DNA from: Irineochytrium annulatum
Taxonomy: Eukaryota > Chytridiomycota > Chytridiomycetes > Chytridiales > Chytridiaceae
DNA length: 16,788 nt
Reading direction: 5' to 3'
NCBI GenBank assembly: GCA_027600665.1
Contig: JADGJL010000630.1
Coordinates: 1-16,788, forward strand
Shown here: positions 1 through 12,757 of the stretch, piece after piece
Layout of the letters: each line of letters opens with the position of its first letter
Numbering within the stretch: position 1 is the first letter of the stretch
Notes under the pieces: model-generated
What the model saw: only the letters and a program-made list of their open reading frames with translations
Told to the model about the DNA's origin: nothing
The model's database searches: none
Made by a program: the position numbers and the translations under genes

Positions 1-50
1 GCGGCGGGGGGGGGGGGGGGGCCCGGCCGCCCGCCCCCCCCGCCCCCCAG
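1..50. repeat. G/C-only low-complexity run at window edge
   Basis: Positions 1-48 contain only G and C, including 16 consecutive G at 6-21, followed by C-rich sequence ending in CAG at 48-50. The G-run and C-run could pair with each other. The C-rich stretch plus AG could serve as the 3' splice site of the first visible muskelin exon. A contig-end or sequencing artefact is equally possible, because the tract sits exactly at the window edge. Confidence 0.7.
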
Positions 51-2883
<2,833 letters not shown>

Positions 2884-4761
2884 ATTTTCGTAGAGCTTTT
2901 TGCCGCCAGTGCTTGGCAATTAATCGGAATCATCATTCTTGTTTTGCCCGTGGCGGTATATTTAAGGCGCGAGGAGTGTAAAAGGGATACAGAATGCAAT
3001 AACAAGGATGTTACGTATGCGAGGGTCGCGAATATGTGTGTTTGGGAGTTGTGGCATATATCTCTCTTCCGCGTTCCACACGCCACGCCATCGCGCGCGC
3101 CACCGCCGTCAGCGCGCTAACGCCCCCCACAACTTCACCAACGCCACGTACGATGAGCCTGACATCAGCGTCCGCCAGCTGCTGACCGTCTACGTCCCCT
3201 CCTGCTTCCTCCCCACTAACGAGGATGCGACGCGCGTCCACACGCGCCGTCGTTGAGTCAGGCGACACCTTCTTCCCGGCCAGCTGGTCGGCCAAAGCTA
3301 CACCTTCTAGTCGGCTCGTTCATGATGAGAGAAATGAAGGGGCCGAGTCCGAGGCCTGCGAGAGTCGGAAGGGGTGGTGCATGATCAACGTATGCCCGAC
3401 GAGTTGTTCGTCCGCTTCCTTGACAACTAATCACGCTAGATAGTGGAAAGGAACGAAGTATTCGGCGCCATGCACGTCCACGTTGAGGACACACGACACG
3501 ACATTGCTAAACGAGGGTTACTCGTTTAACCATCAGAGGAGAGTACTATTGTGCAGCAGGATGAGGGAGATTCCCGAGGCGGGTGAGGCGGGAGTTGACG
3601 ATGGAGGAAGGGTTTATCTTACTTGCTAGCAAGAACGAGGATAAAAACTCGGTTTGTGTATGATCCTCGCCAACGCGTCTGGAAAGGTGTCCGATATCAA
3701 AATAAAACGAGTCGCTGCCAACATCGAGACTGTGAGGGAGGTCGAACACCTCGGCATCCGCATTCATCTGAACGAGTTCCTGATGGTCTTTACCTATCTG
3801 TTAGGTCTTCTGGATAGCTTTGATGTCGAAGCCGTCTTCGCTTTCATTGTGGGCAAACCGGCGCTGAATTGACGTGGTTAATCAACCGACCGTGACTCCT
3901 ACAGCAGCTGGTGGAGCGCCGCATCCTGCCGCAAGAATCGGCAGGCAATCATGGAGAGGACGCAGTTATTAACGTTGCTTTGCTGCCCGACAGCTACAGG
4001 GGAAGGGGCTGTCGTGGCAGGGATGGTCGGGCCGCCGCAGTGCTGGACGGCCGTGCTGGCGGGGATGCAGATGATGTCGACGGGGCCGGACGACGGAGCT
4101 TGAAGAGTTGGAAGAGATGGATTACACGGGCGCGAGACGCGCAACATTTTAGTTTCCAGCGATCCTAAATTACGTGCTTTAATTCGATCATCACTGGATT
4201 AAGTCAGTGCCCAAATCAATGAACAGTCTGGAGTTACTGAAGAGGTAATCCAGCTGCGAGACCCAGGGCGTCGGCCGCCCCAATCTCACCAGCGCGCCGT
4301 CGAGCCCGTCAACAAGGGTGTCGCAACCCAAGGTCCGGAGTCGTGGAAGAAAGTGCGGAGTAGCGCCTCGATGGCACTTACGAAAGCGACCGAGAGGCTC
4401 GAGAGCAGGAGAGCCGGTTGCCGATCGACTCGGCGGAGCGGCAGTCGGTGCCTGCAGTGGCCATCGCAGCTGCTGCCGCCGCGGGAGATGGTGTTCCGGC
4501 TACCGTTAGAGATCCCACATGACCGAAGGGAGAGCGTTGGACGGGGCGCTCGGCAGTGTCGATTATATGGGTCACGCTCAATGCGACAGGCGCCGCGGGC
4601 GACTGGCACCGCGAACAACGACGTTGTCCTGGCAAACGCTGAACGGGAACCGAATGGGTTTGTTAATCAGTGATGCATGGACTTCACGGGTTGATTAAAT
4701 CCACAGCTAAGACGTGAGGCCAACCGAGGCTTCGTGAACGATCACCAGCAGCTCTAAGGTG
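2884..4761. other. Long intergenic region, no supported gene
   Basis: This stretch of 1.9 kb separates muskelin from the copper radical oxidase. It contains several short open stretches on the + strand (3008-3256, 3654-3872, 4203-4673) that change frame and carry no motif I recognise. GC-rich, codon-like blocks (about 3090-3300 and 4260-4640) alternate with more neutral sequence, which could be decayed coding DNA or simply base composition. A TTTAAG at about 2960 and AT-rich bases near 2920-3000 may include the muskelin 3' end. I see no RNA gene, clear terminal repeat or recognisable promoter. Confidence 0.5.
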
Positions 4762-6529
4762 ATGAGAATCGACCACACCTACCTTCCTCTCTTGATGCTC
4801 GCCCTTCTGCTCGTGTTGGCCGTCACAGCCCGCGCCGCCTTGGCCCAAGGTACCTGGAAGACTGGCCCCACCACCGGCGTCGTTGGCATCCACGCAGCCC
4901 TCCTGCCCGACGACAAAGTCCTCCTCTTTGAGCGTTTCCACGGCCTCCACGCGCCATCGCTCTACCCGCCCAACCCGAACACTTACGTGCCCGCTATCGG
5001 TCAGAGCGAGCTCTCGACGGAGCTCGACATGGACGCCGGCACGTACAAGGTGCTCCACGTGGCCTACAGCCCGTTTTGCGCCGGACACGCGCAGATGGCC
5101 GACGGCGCCGTGCTTGTCGTGGGCGGGGACGGGGATAATGTCGGGGATGGGTACATTAAGGATGGGAGGTTCAAAGTGCGCACGTACACGTCGGCGGCGG
5201 GCTGGGTTGATATCGGCGAGCTGCTGGTTCCCAGGTGGTACCCGACCGTAACGACGCTCGCGGACGGGAGGTTTTTGGTCCTGGGTGGGCACAAGGAGTG
5301 GTATCTGCCCACGGCGGGTCCTAATCGAAACCAGCCGACCCTGGAGTTTTGGCCGAGGTCGGGGAATGCCCCTATTCACGTTCCTATTTTGGATTCTACG
5401 GTATGTTCGATTTCATTTTATTTCATGCGTCTCGTCTTAAGATTCGTTGCAGTTTCCCTACAACACCTATCCGTTAAGCTACCTTCTGCCTTCAGGCCGT
5501 GTTTTCCTTTTCGCTGGTCACCTAGTGCGTTACTACTCTTATTGCTTAACCGGCTGTTAGTCTCTCATCGTTCAATCAACCTCTAGAGCGCCATCTTCAA
5601 CCCGGCTTCCCTGGAAATGATCACGCTCCCGCCCCTCATCATCCCCCACCTCCGCTCCCGCTCGTTCCCCTACCTGAGCCCATCCGCCATCCTGCCTCTC
5701 ACGGCCCGCAACAACTACACCGCCACCATCCTCCTCTGCGGGGGCACCAATGAGGACTTCACTGCATCGACATCCTGCAGCACCATCCGCCCCGACGACC
5801 CCGACCCGACGTGGATCGACGTCGGCCCCATGCCGGTGCCACGCGTTATGGGCGACGCCATTATAACGCCGGACGGGAAGGTTGTATTTGTCGGCGGCGC
5901 GCGAAACGGCTCCGCCGACGGACCGGCGGGATACGGGTTCGCGACCGACCCGGCGTTCACGCCGGTTGTATATGACGCGGACGCGCCAGCGGGCTCGCGT
6001 TGGTCTACGTAGGTTCCCTTTCATCTCCCTGCCATGGCGCATACAATACTCACAGCTTCCTCGCAGCCTTTCCCCCGCGACAATCCCGCGCCTCTACCAC
6101 TCCTCCGCCCTCCTCCTCCCATCATCTCAGATCGCCATCTTCGGCTCCGACCAGCAGAACTACGCCGACTTTTCCCTCCCACCCTTCGAGTACCGCTCCG
6201 AGGTCCTCGACCCGCCCTACCTGCAGTCCTCCACTAGGCCCACGGTCGTCCGCGCTCCGGCGGCCCTTGCGTGGGGCCAGGTGTTTGACGTGGACCTCGA
6301 GGGAGACGTGGACAGGCTCGTGCTGATCAGATATGGGACTGCGACGCACACGATCAATATGGACCAGAGGATGGTGGAGTTAGAGTGGGTCGACGGAGGG
6401 GTAGGGACGAGGGCTGTGGCACCGAGGGATTCCGCTCTGGCGCCGGCGGGGAACTGGATGTTGTTTGCTGTCAGCGGCGCTGGCGTGCCCTCGGTCGGGT
6501 GGACGGTTAGGATTGGTGGTGGAGCCTAG
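4762..6529 (+). CDS. Secreted glyoxal oxidase-like copper radical oxidase
   Basis: Exons: 4762-5400, 5453-5524, 5587-6008, 6067-6529 (stop TAG); 531 aa. The start is the ATG at 4762, giving a signal peptide with hydrophobic core at residues 8-21 and likely cleavage after Ala-Leu-Ala near 28. The fold is a kelch-type seven-bladed propeller (glyoxal oxidase N domain) followed by a DUF1929-type C-terminal domain (about 425-531). Residues matching the galactose oxidase copper site are all visible: Cys106 (FCAGHAQMADG) and Tyr160 (RWYPT) for the thioether cofactor, Tyr388 with His389 (RLYHSSALL), and His472 (THTINMDQRMVEL). The family oxidises aldehydes or alcohols with O2 to give H2O2 outside the cell; the substrate cannot be told. 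Exon 2 (24 codons, YPLSYLLPSG motif) is easily missed because it lies inside what looks like one 186 nt intron. Donors and acceptors are GT-AG and all phases agree. Codon third positions are strongly G/C. Confidence 0.93.
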
Positions 6530-6856
6530 GGCCGCGTGGATGTGTTTTAATTGCCCGAAGGCGCGCGCCGTCGTGATGGGCTATCGCGCGGCTAGCTTAA
6601 AGGGAGGTTTGGGCCTTGAAGAATCTTATGCCTAGTATCTAAATAGCTGCCAATTGCAGTACGTCCACAACGCATAAATACTTGGAAGAGAAGAAGTACA
6701 AGAGAAAGCTTTTTTTCTGCCCATCTCCACATCTTGAACTGGAAATGCCGCAAGTAAACGTTGGAGGTATCAACAGGCGGATGTTAAAGATCTCCAGCGA
6801 ACCACGGTGGAAATCCGTGCCCAATACCACCACTTCACCTTCGAGGCCACGCGGGC
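6530..6856 (+). promoter_or_regulatory. Intergenic spacer and cyclase leader with upstream AUGs
   Basis: This 327-base spacer holds the 3' end of the oxidase gene and the presumed promoter and leader of the cyclase gene. An AT-rich stretch with CATAAATA lies at about 6672-6679. Two ATGs at 6745 and 6781 share a frame that differs from the cyclase frame and stops at 6946-6948, so the small open frame overlaps the predicted cyclase start at 6857. If transcribed, it could act as an inhibitory upstream ORF. The transcription start is unknown, so this is a weak regulatory call. Confidence 0.3.
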
Positions 6857-9800
6857 ATGAGCAATATCGCGAACGCGCTCCAGCTAGTCTCCCAGGCCCT
6901 CCGGAGGGATATCCTTGGTGGGGTGTGCCAGGAGTGGCCGAGCGTTGAATCCCTGCCGAACGCAGTCGTGGCCCTGATTGATATCTCGGGTCCGTGGCTG
7001 CTTCTGGCGCTATGCTAACTCCTAAATCTCAGGGTACACTCAGATAACTTCGGTTCTCACGAAGGTGGACTCGGCGGTCGCTGGTGCTCGTGTCCGCGAG
7101 ATAATTAACCCGCCGTTTGTTTTGATCATCGACGCTGTGCATAAATGGGGTAATTTACACGCTCGCGCGCGCGTTGTTTGCCCCGAACAGCGGGTGCTAA
7201 TTGGTGAACAGGTGGGAGCGTGATCAAGTTTGCAGGCGATGCAGCTCTCGTGTGCTGGGGGTGAGTGCGCATCGTAAGTCCTCCTGCAGATGCTAACACA
7301 ACCCAGTGAACGAGATTCAGATTGGGAGCTGGAGCTTTTGAGAGCGACGGCCTGCTGTGTCGAGCTCCTCGCCGCGATGAAGGGTTACCAAGTTGATATT
7401 GGCCCCAGGAACGATGACGAGGCGTCCACCTTCCCACTAAAGATTCACGTCGGCATCGGTGTCGGCACCCTGCTGCGGGTGCACGTTGGCGATTCAGAGC
7501 CGGAGTCGACTGGGGCCGAGTGGCGCAGGCCGCTTCCTCGTCGGGAGTTCTTCGTTGCGGGGCCGGCTGTCGTCAGCGCTGGCGAGATGGAGGGAGCTGC
7601 GGCAAGAGGGGAGGTAGCCGTTGCACCTGTGGCTCGAGGCGCCTTATCTAAGATTTTGGGGGACGACGTCAACTTGATATCGATACAGGCAGACGGACCA
7701 GCCATTATCTCAGAATTGAACAACTTGGCGCTACTTCAACGAATACTTCAGGCCGCGTACGTTCTGCGACATCCCAAGTGGGAGGATCTCGGTCGCGGGG
7801 TCGAGGCGGTGCTTTCAGAGAACCCGAAATTTGGGTCGCGAGAGTTTATGAGGGTAATGACCTACATCGACGAGTCCCTAGCGCTGTACCTTTCAAACGC
7901 CTATGACGCTGCTCAGTTTGTTAGCACCTCAAGTCGCCTCGACGGCTCACCGCAGGACAACGCGTTCGTCGCGAGGACAGTCGGCGTCAACCAGCTCCGT
8001 CACGTCTCAGTGGTATTCATTCGGTTTCACGGGCTCTCTGTCGCAAGCATGGACGACGAGCAGACGCTGTCCCTGACGCAGAAGATTTTCATGATAGTAG
8101 TCGCTGTTCTCCGGCGATTCAACGGGTGTCTTCGCCAGTTCGCTTGTGATGATAAAGCTGCCTCGGCGCTCGCCGTGTTCGGACTTTCAGGTTTCGCCCA
8201 CGAGCGTGGTGAAGAGGTTGCGGCGATGCGGGCAGCATGGGCAATCCGTGGGAAGCTGAATGAAGTTATTGGGGGAAAGTTTGGAATTGGACTCACGTCG
8301 GGCGTCGTGTGAGTCCATGCAAATACTTCGTACGAGATTAACCCGCTATAAATAGGCTTTACGGGATTGTTGGTAACGAGAACAGGGCCGATGCAACTTG
8401 TCTCGGCGCCACAGTGAATCTCGCGGCGCGCTTTATGACGCATCCGCTCTCCGCGGGCCAAGTCCTGTGCGATGAAATTACGCGGGACAAATGTGCATCC
8501 GCCTTCGCGTTTGAAGACCTTGGGACATTACAACTGAAAGGGTTTTCGCCGACACTTGTTTCTACGCCGGTAAAAAGGTTTCGTCAAGGCTACCAGAAGG
8601 AAGTTGCATCTGGAGAAATATTTGGAAGGAGCGCAGAAATGAGCTTGCTTTCTGCTGCGGTAGATGAGTGGAGCCGCGGGAACTCTATACGATTGGCAAT
8701 CATAGGTCGATCCGGGGCGGGTAAGTCTACCATCGCCGACTGGATCAAGACCCACCTCAGAGAAAAAATTGGTGACAGATTAATCATAAGGTAACGTATG
8801 AATTGACTGGTTTTAATTAATGCATGCGTCGTTGTCAGTGGAACCTATGGTATCGATATGATGCAAGGCTCACCATTCAGCGCACTAGCTCGACATTTGC
8901 TGGCTTTCCAAAACGAAATTAAAGACTACGAAATTACCTTTCGTCAGGAATTACGAAGCTCTACATTGTTACAATTGCCAGGGTGTGTTTTTTTTTTTTT
9001 CTTGTAAAAGGCATTCACTCAATTGCCGCGAAGAAAAATCGAACGCGAGTCAACGGCGACGCTGAATAGATTTGCAGAGGCATCCAATTATGACTTCACA
9101 TCAGGATCTGTTCTTCAATGTCTTGGTATAGCCGGCCATTTAGCAGAATTGGTTCGTTTTTTTACGATTTGAGTCAACTCAAACATCTTATCAGTTTTAC
9201 ACAATCATGCCCGAACTGCGTCGGACCAACTGTGATGATGTGGATGATTTACATGAAGCTGTACCTCAAAACGTCGCTGTTCTGGTAGCGTCCGCGATTA
9301 TTAAAGGTCTGAACCGCTTCGCTACTTTTTCGGATCACCGGTTTGCGATTATAGTAGACGACCTGCAATGGATTGATGCGACATCACTGGAGATTCTTCG
9401 CGAGATGATTGCCAAATGTCCGGACCTCTTAACTATCGTCGTTTCTCGCCCTGTGGAGGTCTGTACACGGAAGTTGCACTTAAACTCGATTAATATCTGA
9501 CAATGTTGCTTATGAAGGAGATAAATCCCACCGTTCGGGCCTGCTACAACGAAATTATTGACAGTGCCAACACGGTGAAAATCAACCTGAACCCTTTAGA
9601 CAAAGACAGCAGCGCAAAACTGGTTAAGCGCGCTATGGGAAGTTTTATAGAAGCAGGGGTAAAATTTGCGGAAGATGCTTATGAGAATATTTTTGCTCTT
9701 GCTCAAGGTATGCATATGCAAGCTTTGTGTTCGTTGAAAGTTGGCCAGGAAACCCCATGGTGTCAAATATTTTGTGTCAGGCTATCCGAAGTGACTTGAG

Positions 9801-12265
9801 CAAGGAGGTAGCATCTACAAATCGCGATTTTATTTCTTGTCGTGCGGTCAAAGTTCCCGCTGATGCTACAACTGCAGTGATGGCTCAGTTAGGTAGTTGC
9901 TGCACAAATCTATCTCATTGTCTGTTAGATTTGATTCAATATCTATCAAGCTCCAAGGTGTCTTGAAGGTAGCGGCGGTAGCCGGTGAGTCAAGGCCATG
10001 AACACTACCATGCTAACAAAAAGCAAGGCCAATACTTTCATCTACGTGACGTCGCGGCGGTTCTATCAAAGTTGGAGGGGAACCAGTATGATTTCGAGTC
10101 CCTTGCGAGGCTCATTAAAGCGCAGGACTTCATCAGCTTTGTTAATTTTATGGACGAGTCAATGGAAAGCTGCTCGTTTGCGCACTATCTCGTTCATCAA
10201 GGGATAATGCAAAGCTTGTTGCCCACGTTTCTAGAGATGGTGCATCAGTTGTTTGCCGACCACTATGAGTCGATGTTGACTGAGGAAAACCGGCAGGGAA
10301 CCATCCCTCTGCTTTTGCATCACTTGGCTAAATTGCCCGGGGAGCGTGATAGGTTGCGCCGTCATCTACAAAGCGCCTTTCTCATGGCAGCATCCACGTC
10401 GAGAGTTGTCGAGGTTAATATTTGCGAGATTCCTGGAGTTATTAACGCTTTCAAGGGCTTTCAATACTATGAGGCGCTTAAAAACCTGGGTAATACCGCT
10501 AACAGAAGCACAAAGGAGAGGGTGTTGTTGAATTACCATCTAGTGCGGCTGCACACTCACGCTGGGTTTGTAAGCTCAGGCATCGCGGCATATTAATTTC
10601 TTTGCAGGGAGACTCAGCATGTGCTGCAGATCTTTCAAGAAACACTCGCTCTTGTCGGGTTCGATTTCCCAACTAAGTCGCAGCCATCAAAAGCATTCGG
10701 GCGAATATCCACGCTGTTGGCTTTCGTTTTCAAGGTTATGGGTGTTAGAACAAACGACGATTGCCGCAAGGCTGAATGGTCTTTTACGATCCGCTTCTTC
10801 CCACGGCTGATACCAATCTACAATCTGCATAGTCCTAGGACTGCAAGGAACCAGGTTGCAATGGCGCCTGATCTTGAAGGACTGCACCAACTGCTTCAAA
10901 CATTTGCGGCTCTGGCCGGACTCGCGAATTATGTCGCTATCCAATCCAAGGACCCATTAGTAACGTTGTTCACGCTCCTCCTCGGCGCCGTGCTCGCAAT
11001 TGTCACAAATGAGGAGCCTCTCATACCCTTGGCTATATCCACATCCGTGACGCTGCTTCTTTTTCCAACTTACTTATTGGCGCCGCCGTTATGCAAAGCT
11101 CTACGTCGACGCATACCTTTGGTCACGATGACCGACGGGGAGATTGTGGCTCTCAGAGGCCCTCCACTGACCCTCGCAACCAAGTTTCTCGTGGGAAGGA
11201 TGCTATGGACGGCTCTGACGTTTGATGTCGAGGGAAGCAGGAGATCAGCGGATGCTATCATCATGAGATATCGGTCCCTAATTTCAAGTCGTTCAGAACA
11301 AGGAAGAATGGACCGCACCTTTGCGCTCATCATCAAATTCTTTCTCGGCGACTTCAAGGATATCCGGAAGTTTCTCGAGGAGTTTCTCGAGAATTTTGGC
11401 GAGGACGACGTCGGCGCCATGGCCCACTCGGACAATATTATTGAGCTCTGTGCGTGTCTGATTCAGCAAGGGGATTTTACAGTAGTAAGTGATCTCTATC
11501 AGAAGGCCGAGCCCAGCGCGCCTATCCGCCAGGTCAAGGTATAAGTGATCAAGTTCAAGGCCGTCTACTCACACAAGCGCAGGACTTTAGATCTGATCTA
11601 GGGCCCATCCGCTACGTAGAATCAGGTGCGTTCATTCTACAAGTAGAGGTGGGCATGCTTTGTTACGCGCCAATCGATGATGTGGAAGCTTGGCGTATCA
11701 GAGTGTCATCGACTTTGGCGGCTATCAACCGGCACGCAAAGATGATGACGGATATGCTGGTAAACAGATATGCTTTAGTGCGAGCTGTTTCATTAAACGA
11801 CACCAGTTTAGAGTAGGCACGATGGTGTGGCTCATGTTATCCACGGCAATCATTGACTACGTTATTTTCGTCTGGGGTCGGAATCTGTTGTCCGAATGCT
11901 GGATGCAGGCGGACGCCGCCGCCGTTTCAGTCTTCTTTGCGAGTCTACGAAAGCATCACACCGCGCGGATGCCGGCGAACGCTCACGTAAAGCATCTTAC
12001 ACAGGCTGTGACGGCCCTGTTGAAAAAGGACGCGCGGCGCTTCATTTGCAATATGGAGAAGGCGATAGCTTGTGGTCGCGGAAAGTCTTGGATGCCGCCG
12101 CACTACCGCAGCAAGTTGCAGGCGCGCGTGATAAGGGCTGCCCGCCTATACGCAATATCTCCGCCCAAGCATGCACTAATTCTTGAGGATAATCTAAGAA
12201 GCTACTTTCAAGCATACAATTGTCATTATGAACTCCAGCTTTTAGACCGAGATAAAATTTTGTGA
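6857..12265 (+). CDS. Soluble-type adenylyl cyclase (ADCY10-like), two cyclase domains plus NTPase
   Basis: Exons: 6857-6989, 7033-7149, 7212-7260, 7307-8308, 8356-8790, 8839-8982, 9034-9151, 9195-9458, 9518-9707, 9749-9892, 9958-9984, 10028-10565, 10608-11538, 11583-11759, 11807-12265. The sum is 4728 nt, or 1575 aa plus stop; human ADCY10 is about 1610 aa. It makes cAMP from ATP. Domain C1 has IDISGYTQIT (Asp42) and GGSVIKFAGDA (Lys89, Asp93), keeping both metal-binding Asp. Domain C2 (about 332-470) has CDDKAASALAVFG (Lys383) and VNLAARF (Asn455, Arg459). An NTPase follows with Walker A GRSGAGKST (551-559) and Walker B FAIIVDDLQWID (716-727). The C-terminal half is helical and poorly conserved, as usual for the family, with a hydrophobic pair at about 1170-1212. 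The start is the first ATG in frame after a stop at 6785. Two joins are uncertain: 8982/9034 (beside a poly-T tract) and 9892/9958 (27 nt exon). The rest agree in phase. Confidence 0.9.
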
Positions 12266-12757
12266 AGGTTGTGTATGCTGATCCATCCACCTTATTTTGG
12301 ATTTATAAATTATTTCGTTAATGCTCCGTGTAGTTTCCAGGAGAGAAAAAGGAGGAAAACAAAAAATAGAAAGCTGATACCTAAAATGGGTTGCTGAATC
12401 GGACGTTTATGTTCGAAAAAATGGAAGTTGTGGACAAGGCCAAGCTGCTGAACAGCTGAGACGTCCAGCGGACAGCCGTGCTCCGATCACCACGCTGCGA
12501 GGCTCCTTTCCGATGTAGCTGATCGTTAGCTGGTGGCGGCCGGCAACTGTGGGGATCACACTCCGACGAGCGCGCTTTAACTCGCTCCAGCTCCTTGACC
12601 ATGTCAGCCTTCCGCGATGCCGCGCGCTGTCGGTGGCCCTGCGCACTCCGACCGCGTCCTATATAACCCCAGGGTCCTCGCTCCCCCGTCCGTTAAACGT
12701 CGCTCTCTGACCACACGACCGCCGACGGAAGGACTGTACAAGAGACCGCCGTGAACG
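12266..12757 (+). promoter_or_regulatory. Spacer with chitinase promoter region
   Basis: This 492-base spacer holds the AT-rich 3' flank of the cyclase gene (about 12290-12370) and the upstream region of the chitinase gene. A TATATAA box at 12660-12666 lies 92 bases before the chitinase ATG at 12758, a reasonable core-promoter distance for a fungal gene. No other gene is supported. Confidence 0.45.

Noticed and set aside
3874..4704. A 10-base inverted repeat (TTAATCAACC at 3878, GGTTGATTAA at 4689) that might bound a small transposon
   Set aside because: One such 10-base match is expected by chance in a region of this size, flanking target duplications are not seen, and nothing transposase-like lies between.
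4684..5379. A 231-codon antisense open frame over the oxidase first exon
   Set aside because: Same cause: G/C-rich codon bias on the sense strand, where the signal peptide and active-site motifs lie.
10660..10680. GGTTCGATTTCCC, similar to a tRNA T-loop or B box
   Set aside because: It lies inside a conserved cyclase exon, and no matching cloverleaf stems are evident.
11625..11699. A candidate extra intron (GGTGCG donor) in cyclase exon 14
   Set aside because: The sequence reads through in frame with plausible protein, and the later intron 11760-11806 already restores the frame to the last exon.
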